A stretch of 64,000 nt of DNA, from positions 36,761,837 to 36,825,836 of the forward strand of contig CM017563.1 in the NCBI GenBank assembly GCA_007844125.1, written 5' to 3'. This document shows positions 32,391 to 45,718 of the stretch, piece by piece. Position numbers and translations under genes: made by a program. The notes under the pieces are model-generated. The model saw only the letters and a list, made by a program, of their open reading frames with translations. It was not told where the DNA came from and did not search any database. How positions within the stretch are numbered: position 1 is the stretch's first letter; the number at the start of each line of letters is the position of its first letter. This stretch comes from Sinonovacula constricta (Eukaryota > Mollusca > Bivalvia > Cardiida > Solecurtidae).

Positions 32391-34880
32391 AATAACAAAA
32401 ACATCCAACTGGAACAACCTTAATCTTAATGAAACTGTACATTATCTAATGATGTAACTATGGTAACACATCGTTTTGAAGTAAGAAGTAAAACTTTTAA
32501 CGCAAACTATACCCCAACACTTAGCCTGATTTTTTCAATTAATTTTATCAGACCATTTTACGTTGTTTTCCATTTAGTAATAACATCCCGACTGTTTCAG
32601 AGCTAACTTGCAAATTATAATCTATCATGCCATTTCCTTTATCGACACAGCTGCAATTTGTATCATTGAATTTAAAAGCTCATCAGAAAGCAAAAGTTAG
32701 CATATGTCTCACAGATTGTTCTGTTTAAAAATTTGCACGACTATCTTAGTATGAATCTTGCATGTCATCTACACACACGTCATAAAAAGTTCAAAAAAGC
32801 AATTATACCGCGTACTTGAATGAGAATCACACCATACAGTGTTATCGAACAATGGCAAGTCACAATGATTTTTTTTTATAAAAGATTATGATCCTTAATG
32901 TAGTAATTTTATATGTGACACAAAAGCTGGGTTGTTGACACTGTTCATACAATTAAACAGATGTTACCTACTTTATTTGCTTCTTATTGAAGAGAATGCT
33001 AGTATTTGTGTATACGTGTATAATTTTTACTGTAGTACCAGTTTTACACAACATTTGTTCATACTTAAGGGATAATCTAGAGTATGTGTATATTTAATGT
33101 TATGCCACAATAATCTAAGTCTTGAATCTTTCTGAATTCGCAGAAACTGTGTATAGACAAGTCTTGATTCATTTAAAACGTTATGCTAAAGAAAATATGC
33201 CTTAAACTTGAACTTATGCATTGAATATAATAAATGAAGCATGTTGTTCTTTCTTTGTGATGTTAGTCCTAAACAGAATATTGTAATGGACAGAGTATTT
33301 GATTCTGTTATCTGGTGATATGTCTAAAATGTCATCTTCTGTTATATATTAAGCCATAGACTTCGAGCATACATTTTATTTTGCCTATATTATATTTTAT
33401 AATATAAAAAATGTTATATGAAAACATTTAAAACAGTGAAATATATCTTACATAACAATCCATTATTTAGTATATTGACTAAACGTTCTATAAGGCTGAG
33501 CCATTTAGGCTCGATCTTTAAGAGGGACGATTAAGCTTTCTAATAAGGATCGAAATTTAGACTTCGCTATATTTTGATGATTCAGACAAAACAATTCTTA
33601 CACTTACATATCGATTATTAACATATCAACAACACCAAGCTGTCTTTATCTCTTCACTTACACAAGCAGTAAAAATGTATTAAAATCTATGCCTTAAAGA
33701 AATTACCTTATATTAATAAAACTATTTGACAAGGTCAGTTATGTTCAACAAATTTTATTATTTTCTTTTATATAAATAGATAACAAAACAAAACTAAAAT
33801 AAAACTTAAAAAATCAATCTAAACTGACATGCCTCAAAATAATAAAACACTTCTTGGAAAACATTTAGTTCGATGTAATTGATTTTTGTTTTTAAAGCAA
33901 ACTTGTTTACCCTTTTTTATTGAATGTAATATTAACATATAACAGCTGTGGGTAAATATCACTTTAAGATAACTTTAATCATATACAGTCGTAATGCTAG
34001 CTTTAATCAGAAACATACCACCCCTATTGATAAAATTATGCGCACAATCGTTACTTGAACATCAATTATGATTATAATAATTAGTTTTTTATGTTATGTA
34101 TGCATTATCTGTAATTATTACATCGTTTCTTAACCCGTGGTTAATGCACTATTGTGCCTAGCCTTTTCCCTTTAAGCTTCAGCTGATTTCAAAGGCGCTA
34201 AATGAGTGCAATGTAGTACTCGTGCAAGTTCACCGTGCTGTTGCCATAAACCTGTATCAGCAAACAAACGAACTGTTAGTAGGCTATCTTGAAGGTGTGT
34301 TTTTATGGTGGCCTTGGAAGTGGATATTTTTATAAGCAAAAGCAGTTAAATCTTATTGAGCTGTTTCCTATCGAAACTGTCTTGCTGTTCCATATATATA
34401 TATATATATATATATACAAGTTAAATGCTACCACCAGCTGTTCGCGTATGTACAAAACCTCATTATCTCATTACAAAATTATGTTATTCCGACCTACCCT
34501 GCACGAAAATTAATAACTCTTTGCGCACCAATTTCTCACGCCTGTATGTAATGATAGTACTGAAGAAGCTTATTTGAACATAAATTTAATTAAAATTCAC
34601 GGTTAATTGATAACCGCGATCTTAAGAAGAACGCAGCATGTAGTCATCGTTATACAGCGGATCTCATTAAAAGTGATTTACAGTCGTTCCAACCTATTTG
34701 CAGTGACGAATAAAGAAAATGTAAACGGTGGATTACAGGAAGCAAAATGCTTCCCCTCGTTCAGATTCTTCGTTTTTTCTCTCCCTTCTGTTCTTCTCTC
34801 CTCTCTTTCTCTTTCTTGCCCTTTCTGTATTGCTCGACACTATTTTCTCTCTCACTCTCTCTTCTTTTATATTAATTTAT
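32391..34880. other. AT-rich DNA, no gene seen
   Basis: No coding signal. A short (AT)n tract lies at 34392-34416, and a CT-rich patch at about 34780-34860 precedes the pentanucleotide array. Confidence 0.5.
34392..34416. repeat. (AT)n microsatellite, short
   Basis: Twelve AT units. Confidence 0.9.
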
Positions 34881-34960
34881 ATTATATTATATTATATTAT
34901 ATTATATTATATTATATTATATTATATTATATTATATTATATTATATTATATTATATTAT
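34881..34960. repeat. (ATTAT)n pentanucleotide array, 16 units
   Basis: Perfect ATTAT units with a degenerate lead-in from 34869. The overlapping plus frames of 126 and 100 codons read YYIIL repeats and are artefacts of the array plus a CT-rich flank. Confidence 0.97.
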
Positions 34961-36799
34961 GCACACATTAACACATGTATACCTTGAACTTGGAAAGTTT
35001 CTGTCCCGGACTGTGGGTAAGAATACCTGACATGGAATTATAGACTGCCGTTGCAAGTTTACTGAGACAAAAGTCGAATTCGTGCAAGTAATTTGTGCCG
35101 CAGTCTTAAGACTAGTATTGATTTTTGTACTTTCCATCGACGCATAGTATAACACAATGAGTTGAAATTCAAGCGTCTGAACGATGGCGTGTATTGCTAA
35201 TTCTAGAAAGAGTCACATCGTATAAAGAAATGTACTTAATGATTGTTTTATTCACCTTTGAGTGCTCTTATACACATTCATATCTGAATTAACTCACATA
35301 TTGTTGTTGTTATTTGTAGGAGTTATTAGCATATTTCTTGCTTTCTTTCTTTTGGTAAAAAGGTCAAAGTGACTTTCCGCTTACGGATACGTTTTTGACC
35401 TAGAATAAACGACTTTAAAAATATCCTATACATTTTATGTTAAATGTTATCGGATTATGTCCAAAGAAATTTAATACATAAACAATGTCCTTATATATAC
35501 ACTGATAATGTTTATTCACTACTGTAAAACTGAAGGTGTTTTTTTTTTTTAAATAAAATTATTTTATTTTTCTAACAAACATGATTATATTTCAGCAAAT
35601 AAAAAAGTAATTTAAAAGAAATACCTCTTTATAAAAAACAGAAAGAGTATCCCCTTCTTCCATTTTAATAAGTACATTCCGGTAACGAACTGCCACTGCA
35701 CAAAAGGATACACAAAACTCCACAGGACCTACCAATACAAATCTGACTAAAAGCACACTTGTATGGTTGTCATATGAAAGTCAACTGTTACTTTTGCATT
35801 TGAAAATATATATATAATTCATTTAAAATACATTTTAAACATATCTAATAAAAACTGTACATATCAAAATTCTAGGGCAACATTACTATTATTATTTACT
35901 TATGTGGACTTATGTTGGGAAAGCAATTAGTCTTTTATTCATTTAGCCCAACATTTAGTGATAGAATGAATGAAATCAGGCATTCGCAACTATAATCCTT
36001 TCCAATGCCAGGTCTAACTACCCAGGACCACCCTCTGCCACGAAAGAGGTATTAATGGATGTCAAACAATATAGCTGTTCATGTTGCTTTATTGTCTGTT
36101 CAAGACTTTCAATAACTTAATTATTTAAATAACAATTACTTACATTTAGTAGCAAAATTTGATTACATATTTTTACTTCTATTTTACTTTTAGTTCCCCT
36201 TAATATTAAAGAAAACAATTTTCCATTAACAAATTGGAAACTCATTCTGCAAATTGCACTTTTTCACACAAAAACAAGATTGAATGGATTTGGATAAAAT
36301 GCTTTTTCACTCATTCTCATAGATATTGTGAATGATTTTAACAGGCACATTGTATATCTTGATAAGAAAATTAACTGTTTCACATGTGAAGAAATATATT
36401 GATCAGCATATTCACTGCATATGATATTATGGAAATATACTGAACTGCTTATTATGGTTATACATCAACGGTAATGACCATTTGAGCAAGACTGGGTGTG
36501 TTTCTTTCCGAAACGTAGACGTATTGCCTTGTTTATTTACAAAATTATGGTCATCATCCACAGCATTCATCTATTTTTGCTGAAGACCCATCAATGTAAT
36601 GAGTACAACCATATTAATATATGGCAGCTGGAAGACCTCAATCCTCAGATATATTTTCTGTTACTGGACCCGAGTTATCAATCTACACCATAAGGGGCAA
36701 AATGAGTTACAAGCTGGCAGCAATATATATTCTGCGTATTATTTTTTACATATTTTATCCTTAAAGATACAGTTCTGCCAATAATATCAATAATATCAT
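34961..36799. other. AT-rich DNA with one exon-like patch
   Basis: Apart from the candidate at 35625-35742 there is nothing but chance-length frames (36496 and 36599 on plus). Confidence 0.45.
35625..35742 (-). CDS. Exon-like segment flanked by splice consensus
   Basis: On minus, AAGTGTGCTTTTAGTCAG precedes 118 bases that end AAAGAG/GTATTT. In the open frame the peptide is FVLVGPVEFCVSFCAVAVRY, then RNVLIKMEEGDTLSVFYKE. The frame remains open beyond the donor to a TGA in AT-rich sequence, as expected for an intron. The first half is hydrophobic enough to span a membrane. No family is recognised, and the coincidence of two splice motifs is the only positive evidence. Confidence 0.22.
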
Positions 36800-36942
36800 A
36801 CAATTATTTACTTATTAGCTGGGAAATATACTGTGCTATTGACCGCAAAAATCGTTACTGACCTCGGCTATCGCCTCGGGAAATAACGATATTTTGGTCA
36901 ATATCACAGCATATTTCCCAGCTAAGAAGTAAATAACTGTTT
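36800..36942. repeat. Near-perfect 140-bp palindrome (foldback or MITE-like)
   Basis: Left arm ATTATTTACTTATTAGCTGG, GAAATATACTGTGCTATTGA, CCGCAAAAATCGTTA is mirrored by the right arm, which on the opposite strand reads GTTATTTACTTCTTAGCTGG, GAAATATGCTGTGATATTGA, CCAAAATATCGTTA. Arms are about 67 bases with roughly seven to eight mismatches. The centre CCTCGGCTATCGCCTCGGG is GC-rich. Transcribed, it would form a long hairpin. It could be a small foldback element or the fused termini of a DNA transposon. Confidence 0.9.
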
Positions 36943-38602
36943 AATTACATACACTTTAAATAGTTAATAATAAATAGTTTTTATTTCTTTAATTATTATC
37001 TAAACTTAAATGCAAGAAAATAGTTTACATTGTTTACTTCGTGAAAAGTGTTCGTCTGGGACGAGTACCCCACAATGCGTACAATTCTAAGGAAGTTTTG
37101 TAGATGCGCGCGCATAAGTTGTCTCAATAATAAAGCTTTGTAAATTATTTAGACCTTTGTTGTACAATGTATCCATAAAATAATTGATAAAGCTTTCAGC
37201 TCAGCCCATCATGTAGGTAGTGTCTAAGTTTATATCTTTACATTATATATTCTATTATGACAGATCATGTCATTACTAAGCTCTAATAAAATGCTATAGC
37301 ATAGTCATGAACTCAATAGACACTGTTTAGTTACCATTTCTTGTTTGGTTTGAACATACAATAGTCACAGTTTATTGCATTTACTTTTGTATTTTTTAAA
37401 ACTGTAAGTTTTGCTTTATTGCTTTACCCCGTTAAAGCTTTTCCTATTATTTCTCTCACATTTGCTGAAAAACATAAAAGTAAGTTTGATAAGAACTATG
37501 TTAATAGGTTGAAGCACCTAAATCGATGTTTTGGTCATTTTAACTATTTTAATTATTGTTTCTCGGGAGCCCAAATTATAGTTGCTGTGTAAAACTAATC
37601 CTCGAAATGCTGCATTAGTGTTGAGTTTATTTTTAACTTAACGCAAATTCTTTTGCATCCGATTGAAGGTTCTTTATTAAAACTAGGCTAAAAACTTGCT
37701 TGTATAGCTAATAATTGTAGCGATGGTAACAGTTAATACCTCTATGAATTGAATTATAAAACTGTAGGTTTCATCATTCATTTCACTGCATGGAAATGAA
37801 AGTGTATTGGAAAACTGGCGTGCTTCATTTTTAGCAATTCTCCCAGGAAAAAAGTAAATGAATTATAATCTGAAACGAACCGCACCGTTCTTTCCCTTAC
37901 CTTTCATTGCAGTTTAAAAGTTTACATAAAAACAAAGAATTAGTTACAACTTTGGCAAGATATAAACAAAAAAATGTTGTAATTTAAATGAACATGAAAT
38001 TATATTACAATTTCAAGCCCTCGAACCACAGGTTTTACATTCCAAAAACATAAAAAACATAAACCAGTTAGCCAGGTTCAAGACCCTTATATTAAATAAA
38101 TGGAGAGTAGTCAAAAATGTCATAATACTCATCTCAGCGTCGGCCAACAAATCGCCATTTGGGTTGATAATGTCGTCTATTATAGAGACTTAATTTGCCC
38201 CAAACTTGGGTAGTGAATATTTGCCAAAGGCAATCACAATAAACAGACAAGGTCCTATGAGAGAGGCAACATCAACATGTAAAAATGCATACAGAAAAAT
38301 GTCACTGGATTAAGATTACGTTTGCCTAAAAGTTAGGAGTTTCCTTGTGGAAATATATTTGCTTGTTGCTTTTTTTTCTCATTAAAAACGCATTTTTGCT
38401 TCTGCAAAACAGGCAATTTTACAATTATAAAACATAAAAAAATGTGAGCAATACCAAATTTATTCAAATTTGTAACAAGACAAATACACTCACATGTAAA
38501 ATGAAAAGGAACATAAAAGACAGGGGTATAACACACATACGAGAAAGGGTTACATATATATGGGAAAATAGCAAACGTAACAGGTGTTGGTAAACAGGTT
38601 AA
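36943..38602. other. AT-rich DNA, no gene seen
   Basis: No coding, RNA or repeat signal beyond short A/T runs. Confidence 0.5.
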
Positions 38603-39212
38603 ATTAGAATATATGATAAACTCCTATGAGCATTGCAACATACACCAAACCCCGAAAAGGTACAGGGCAAAGGAATTAAGCTGCAAGCCAAGTGTAAAAG
38701 TAAGAACAAATCTGCGATGAGTCATTTAGCTAAAAAGCAAAGCCAATAGTTACCGCCTTGGAACGGTAAGTCGGCAAAAAGGGCCGACTGGGGTGCTTAA
38801 ACCGGCTTTAATTTCTCATTTCCTGAGAGGTTTCTCGAATGCAATCAGTAAAAAAACAACAATATATTTGAATAAAAATGTCCCAGCACTGACGTTTTCC
38901 TTGATATGCCATGACGAAAATAGTGGCGTATTTGAAAGAAAATAATGTCCACATTGTATTTACAAGAGAGAGAAGTTTCTTTTCTACCAGACGAACTACA
39001 CATTAATTGTTGATAATAAGTGAAATTAACAAGAAGTGTAAATGGTTGTAGCATCCTGTTCATGTGAAGATGGAATTGAGGAACCAATGTCCAATGTTTA
39101 TCAAAGAAAATACACTCAATTATCCTTATAGGATGAAATAAATAACAATGTATATAACATGCACGACGAGCTTTTTTACGATCGCCACTCTGCACAGGTA
39201 AAGTAGTAAAAC
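38603..39212 (+). repeat. Family H repeat, type I, near full-length copy
   Basis: Starts AAATTAGAATATATGATAAA and CTCCTATGAGCATTGCAACA, has TAGTTACCGCCTTGGAACGG, the stem AGTCGG (38769-38774) with loop CAAAAAGGG and CCGACT (38784-38789), then GGGGTGCTTAAACCGG. It continues to the right end ACGATCGCCACTCTGCACAG, the same end as copy A, which fixes the element's right border near CTGCACA-GTAA. A 116-codon antisense frame covers 39195-38845. Confidence 0.9.
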
Positions 39213-39857
39213 ACGAGAAGGAAATAGAAATTTTGGCATAAAGACAAAAAGGATTGCTCTTACCCTGTTAATCAAGCACTACGAGTTTTCCAAACAGCTA
39301 CAAAAGCAGTCTTTCAATCTAGAATGAATAAAACTTCTCTGTGGCCAAGCATCTTATTGGGTCACATCAGGGACGCGGGCATAACAATATCTCGTCTCTG
39401 CTTGGCAAAAATCAGAAAATCTATAAATCTTATATTACAAGAAAGTTGTCGATGTACAAGCTCTACTACTAATACTTGAAAATGAAAAGGAGCCATTTTA
39501 AAATAAAACCAAGAAAATAGCCTGGATGTTTTTAACGACGGGTTAAAATGAAAACACAGCCAAACTCAACAGGAGCTTCGCCCTGTGCAATAAAAGTTTT
39601 GAGACTCAAAAGGAGAATGCATCTAGCATAGCACAGATTCCAGCAACTCCACCAGGTGTTTTATCGGTTTAATCCATCTTTGGTCTATTTAAAAGAGATA
39701 GTGTGCCTCTTCCTACCTACTGGATCCGTAGATACTGTCGATAAGTTGGACATCACTGCACGTTGGGGAATGTTATACACAGACTAGAGTCTTAACAAGA
39801 AATACAAGAATTAGATGTGACAAAACATATCAACGTTTGTACCATTACAAGAAATTG
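39213..39857. other. AT-rich DNA, possible decayed coding fragments
   Basis: Somewhat richer in GC than its surroundings, with short open runs on minus (for example TCSDVQLIDSIYGSSR at about 39715-39770, ending near CAGTAG/GTAGGA). Nothing long enough to call. Confidence 0.35.
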
Positions 39858-39917
39858 TTAATATTCTGGAGCAGTCATCTCTGTTCCAGTTACATTTAGA
39901 TGCAGAGGTTCAATTTT

Positions 39918-40097
39918 TCAATTTTTTTTCGGAAGAAATTGCACGCTGCCTTGAACATTACTGATATTCAAAATAGCAAAAAAGGCCCTGCAGTGAGATT
40001 GTGTCACAAAAAGGCTGCCAGTTGTATCTGTCTCCTCTGTCAATTTATAGACGTCTGTACGCATGCATTTCTGAGTCTGATTCAAATAACCAAGCAT
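39918..40097 (-). CDS. Small ATG-started frame, possible exon, unrecognised
   Basis: On minus an ATG at 40097 follows GTTAATTAACAGAGATCA, an acceptor-like AG. The 59-residue reading begins MLGYLNQTQKCMRTDVYKL, continues EETDTTGSLFVTQSHCRAF and ends SNVQGSVQFLPKKN before TGA. After that single stop the same frame stays open to 39858 (IEPLHLNVTGTEMTAPEY), so about 80 codons contain only one stop. The composition is soluble and beta-rich. A plus frame (39900-40100) overlaps. A decayed exon is the favoured reading, but chance is not excluded. Confidence 0.27.
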   Translation of the reverse strand: MLGYLNQTQKCMRTDVYKLTEETDTTGSLFVTQSHCRAFFAILNISNVQGSVQFLPKKN

Positions 40098-42400
40098 TGA
40101 TCTCTGTTAATTAACTGCGTGCCAGCTAGCCGTTTCTTTACACGCCCACAGTTGTTGTGATCAGCTCCCGCTGTTTCCTTTGATTCCTCGCCACATTGAA
40201 ATAATTCTTAAAAGATCTATAGATTAATGCACTGACAGGAAAAAACTGCTGTACCTTACGTTCATTATTAAAGCGAAAGATCAAGTATGTTAAATGAGAA
40301 CTAGAGTTATTGAAGTAATGCTGAAATTCTTTTCAAACTTTGTTTAATTCATTAGCTTTTGTATAGTGGAGGTGTTGCTTAATTGTTGTTGCTGGAAAGT
40401 GTCTGCTAACATTCTAAATTAAACATTTCTGCAATTAAAATGATATATATATTATTCATTTTTTGGTATGTTCTTTGTATAATTTATTTATTTTCTCTTT
40501 TTTTTAATGTCGATTGCCAGATAGGGTTAACAAATTAGTCAGGATAATCCAACTCAAGAAGGCAACAAAAATGCAGGCAATAATGTATTATTTTAGCTTG
40601 ATTTGCAGAATCAGCAGCATTGCAGAATAATAAAACAGTGTTACTTAGGAAATAGATTTTAGGTTTGCGTGATCTAACGCCCAATATATGGCGATTTTGA
40701 GTTCAGATGCGTATTATTTAATCAAGAAGGCATGCATGTCTTTGATTGTTTTAAAAATATGGAGTTAAATTAACTTCGTTAAGAACTGCACACGCTTCGT
40801 TTTTGCATGTTTGTTTAGTTAATAATTTACATCTACGTATCATGTCCTTATGTGTACATTATGATCATTATATTTTCCATCGAAACGTGCCCGTTAAATG
40901 ACCGTCTACAGAGATTAATGTATCCACATATTGCTCAAAGGCTGGATCGACATTATGCGATATATTGCCTGTATATGTATGGGTTTTTGCAGTACTTCTG
41001 AAAGATTGGTTATTAGACCAAAAGCATATGTCCATTAGCGCCTGGTTCAACATTTCCATGAAATTAGAATATCTATCATGTGTGATCATTGTATGCTTAC
41101 AAATACCAAAATGAAACAAAAATAGGATTATAATACAACAATTTAAACATGATCTTTGGAAATGAGACAAAATCATACAAACATATTGAGGTTAAAGTTA
41201 CAAAACACAGAGATGCGATTAAGGACTGAGATGTTTCGCAAAAAGTATATTGTTGTCTGTAATAAATGTAAAAATGATGCCATAAACAAATTTCCCAGTC
41301 GGTAACGTTTGGCTGAAAGCGTTCTATTGTTTTCATTTCATGTGTTGCGTCAGTGTTTGCTTGTAACCTTGAGTAGGATTGCAAAGTACATTCAATTTGC
41401 ACAACATGTAAACACGGCTTGATTTCATTTATATTGTTTAATTACTTGCCAAATGCTGATATCGACATGGTTTAAGAATAAATGTAGATTAATTGCAGGA
41501 GTGAATGACGTTGTTATCTTTCGTTTTAAATCATAATGGTGTGTGTGTTTAGGTGCAAACTATTTTCTCTCTCAGATGCAAATATAACCTTTGACAATCT
41601 TTTATTTTATGTAGCTGCTCAAAAACAGTTATTTTTCTCCCTTCATCAGAATTCGCTAAGGATATTGTTGTTTTAAATGATGCCTCTTCTTTTTAAGAAT
41701 TTATAACTCGAGCAGTTTTATTTTCACAGACGATATTTACGAATTGCTAATTCTCAATTAACGATAACAGAGGAACAGATTTTAGTGTGTTTTCTACGTA
41801 AATGCACACAGCATCACAGTTTTTTGTTTAGGTGAATAAACAATGTATTACTCGAGATACGTTCATTTTATTTATTCTGTCAATAATTTAAGACCCGTTT
41901 CCTGGAATATTTGACAAAAAATCTCTTTATTAATGTTCCGGCATATAATAGGAATTTATGCTACCATTCCGGAAGATAAATGTCACCTTTATTGACTTTT
42001 AGGCGTAATCATCAAGTCATTTACCACCGAGCGTGCTTTACTGAAATTTATTTGTACTTTATGTGATTTTAAGTTTAAAATATATAATAATAATACTCTA
42101 ATGACATTCTCAGGGTTAATTTTCTAAAAGTGATTTCACTCAGATTGTGACAGTTTCCTTTTAAGCGATGTTTTTTTAGATTGAACGATTGTTTCATCTT
42201 AAAGTAAGTATGGAGTTTGCCTGCTTTTCTGAATTGTTGCAACACAGAAGAATAGAAAAGAGCTACACATTATTTGGTAAATAGTGCTGAACAGTGTTCT
42301 TTTGATTTGAGCAAATCGGCCTTAAATTCTTCAGAAAAAAATTCATTTCGGAAAAAATGTGACATTAAAAGAAAAGCTGTTTTTCCTGTACATCTCATCG
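40098..42400. other. AT-rich DNA, no gene supported
   Basis: Two overlapping minus frames of about 100 codons (40868-41176, 41097-41402) have no motifs and are within chance length for the window. Confidence 0.45.
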
Positions 42401-42604
42401 ATAAGAATATACATGACCAAGTATTATGAGCATTGCAACAAATACACATTTAAAAAAGGCACAGGACAAAGGTATTCACAAGCAAGACCAATGTATAAAT
42501 GAGAAAAAATCTGTGATGAGTCATTAAACAAAAAGAATAAACCCGACAGTTACCGCCTTGGAACGACAGCAATATGGACCGACTAGGGTGCTTAAACCGG
42601 TTTT
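42401..42604 (+). repeat. Family H repeat, type I, left half with damaged hairpin
   Basis: ATAAGAATATACATGACCAA, GAGCATTGCAACAAATACA, GGCACAGGACAAAGGTATTC and CAGTTACCGCCTTGGAACGA are followed directly by CAGCAATATGGACCGACTAG. The left stem arm is deleted and the right arm remains. Similarity ends after GTGCTTAAACCGGTTTT, shortly before a large (AT)n tract. Confidence 0.88.
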
Positions 42605-42787
42605 CATTATATACAAAATAGGTTTTCATATTGACAACAACTTGTACAAATTTTGTATCTGTGCCATTAAAGATTGCCATGTTCGTGTTGGTATTTTCTT
42701 GGAGAGTTTTATGTCGATGGTGACTCTTCTAATGACCGCTTCCGTTCCTATCAATTTTAAATAAAGGACAGTCGTTATGTATGAAGT

Positions 42788-42950
<163 letters not shown>

Positions 42951-43752
42951 TAACTAAGAAAACTTAGATATAGGCTTTACTTTTATAAAATTTACAGACA
43001 AAAGCTTGTATCCCTGGACATATCATTTTCCCAAGATAATTATTGAGGAAACATGACCATTGTCCATATATTTCTTGATTATATTCACATGGGTTGTATA
43101 AAGTGATAATGAAAAAAGATGAATACCAGGTCGATGAGTCTGTCTCGAGGCAAAAGCCTTTGTTTATATGATTTAAGCATAGCTCATTTTATTTTATTAT
43201 TCTTTTCTTTTGTACAGTCCAGAGTGTCTGAGAGTAATTCATAAAGTAAACAGAAGTATCGTATTTGTATTTTATTGGTTGGTGACATTCTATTCTTGAG
43301 GATCAAATTTACCTTTATCCTCTTTATGTGACCGTCGCCATTGAATGGTTTACGAGGCTAGATCTAAATCCAAGCGAATGAGATGTCAAATGCAATTTAT
43401 TTGTCAAAGCTATCTGAATAATATTGCAATGCATAAAATGATATCGATATAATTATTCGACAATATGTTGTATTAATTGTATTAAAAAGAGTTACATGCA
43501 ATGGAATTTGTAAGGCTTTTGTAGGGTCTTTGAACAAAAAGTTTTAAACGCGATTGAACAAAAATTAAGGATCATACGTAAATCCGTGAGTGTATGAGTA
43601 AAACTGTTTTCCCATCTGACTAAAATTCTATTTAGGTCAACAAGGAAAGGTCACGTCATATTGTCCCATAGGGAGGAAAATGTGCAGCCAGTCCGCTTAC
43701 ACACCCTCTCCCTATCACTCGGCTACCTGAAATTTATACTCCATTTGCTCTA
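42951..43752. other. AT-rich DNA, no gene seen
   Basis: No supported feature. Confidence 0.5.
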
Positions 43753-43915
43753 CAGGCCATTCCAAGGCGGTAAGTGGTGGTATTTTTTTATGTGTAATGT
43801 CTTGTCTCTGTCTATTTGTCACTTTTACATTTCCTCTGTATGCTTTTGTATAGAGATAGATGTAGTTTTAAATTTTAGAATCTGTAATTCCTATACGATA
43901 TTTTCTTGTTTTCCT
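43753..43915 (-). repeat. Family H repeat, type II, partial
   Basis: CAGGCCATTCCAAGGCGGTA and AGTGGTGG, then TGTCTTGTCTCTGTCTATTT and GTCACTTTTACATTTCC, match the type II arm at 18430 and 47980. The hairpin side is missing. Confidence 0.75.
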
Positions 43916-45552
43916 TTTGATAACATGTATTAGAATAAACGAAATATAAAATACATTTTATATTAAATATATTTGAAAGTTAACATCATAGGTAAGTTCT
44001 ATGGGACATTCAAATTTAGATCGCCGTATGCAACAATACATGGTCTTTTTAACACGCATTATTGGACCAAGTAGGGACGTTTAAAACCATCTATCACATC
44101 TGTAAAAGCGTAAAGATAAACATCTAGTCTGTAAGATAAAACCACACCTTACTTTTAACTTACACCATTTGAAATAAAAAACCGTCGCAAGTTTTATATC
44201 ATGCATATTCTAATACTTTTCGGACGTATCATTTAAATATCCGAAAATGTAATAATAAATTAATATTGTCAAGAGAGATGTGATTTTTTAAAACAAACAC
44301 ATAATCCTAGAAGGTTGTGTTATGTAAATTGTGTATTGCCAGGACAGAGAAGGTTTCAAAATATTTTTAACTAAGAAAACTTAAGTCAAATTGCATGAAA
44401 TGACAGAGAGAATATGCTAGCTAAAAGCACTGTAATCTATATGCAAGCTATATGCCATCACTTTCTTTTAGTTGTATAACCATTTGCTGTTACATTTGTA
44501 GGTCAATAGACAGTGTTAGCCTTATGTGCATATGTATATTAACACTGAATTAAATCTTTAATTGAATCTTTACATAACATGTATTTACATATCCTTTGCA
44601 TTTAAGAACTAGTTATATCGCCTGAAGATCTGCATTATGTATACATCTTACTGAATTTGTCTGCTGAACTTACAGATAGATAGAAAATATTGACCATAGT
44701 GTTTTTTCTAGAAGTAAACTTTTATTCAGATATTGTTTTTAAAAGTGAGCATACCTAATTATTGCAAGCACAAATGCAAAATGTTCCGACAGCTAAATGG
44801 TTATTTTGCGAAATACGGTCTATCTTGTGTAAGTACCCTTTGCTGTATAAATAGATTCGAAAAGTTTCTTTGTTATATATATGTTGTACAGTCATTCGAT
44901 AGGTCAACGGTTATAAATGACCATTTTATCATGCAACACACCCAAAAACTCAACATGTAAACGGTTATTTTCGTTATTTCTTAGGTCTATTTTGGGCTTT
45001 CTCTTAATAAGACAAAACATGGTAAGCTAGATAAAATTTAAATAAACTTCCTTTTAACTTGTTATTCCATTTTCAGCAAAGCGAACAATAACAGAGAAGT
45101 AAGCATACAACTGCTCAGCGCTGTGTATTATAATAATGCACGTTTATTAATTATATGCTAAAAGCAGTTTTCGTTTCGTTTTAAACGTAAAAGGTATATA
45201 TTAAAGAAGTGCGCTTCCGCTAAAACTTTTTTTAGGTACAAATGGTGTACCTGTACCTGTTCCTGCATGCTGCTCTACTTGAGACATTATAAAAGCTTAA
45301 ATGCAGTGCGTCAATATCAACTGCTTTACCTTAAGGTTATTATTCTGCTAAAATGTCATTTGAGCTGGTTAATGTGTATAATGGGCCACAAATCTAGGTG
45401 CCTTTACTTTTAACTATTACATTCAGTGTAAGCTGTACTAACATAATCCTGATAAAGCTATGTATCTCTTAAAGTTCACAATTTATACAAATGTAGATAA
45501 GATATAATACATAATCTGGTCTTTAGATGGGCTTTTCACAAGCGAGTGTAAT
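43916..45552. other. AT-rich DNA, no gene seen
   Basis: One 75-codon plus frame at 44733 starts at GTG and has no motif. Confidence 0.5.
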
Positions 45553-45718
45553 TTTGTGACCGTTGCAAGGCGGTAACTGTTGAGTTTGCTCTTATTGTTA
45601 AATGACTTATCACAAATTTGTTCTTACTTTTACATTTGGCTTATATGTAAATACCTTTGTCCTGTGGCTTTTGTATATGTTGCAATACGCATAAGACTTT
45701 GTCATTTATTCTTATTGT
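45553..45718 (-). repeat. Family H repeat, type I, left arm only
   Basis: GACCGTTGCAAGGCGGTAAC, TGTTGAGTTTGCTCTTATTG, ACTTTTACATTTGGCTTATA, then ATACGCATAAGACTTTGTCA and TTTATTCTTAT, the left end in reverse. The copy breaks off just at the hairpin. Confidence 0.82.

Noticed and set aside
34607..35030. 126- and 100-codon plus frames
   Set aside because: Most of their length is a CT-rich patch and the ATTAT array.
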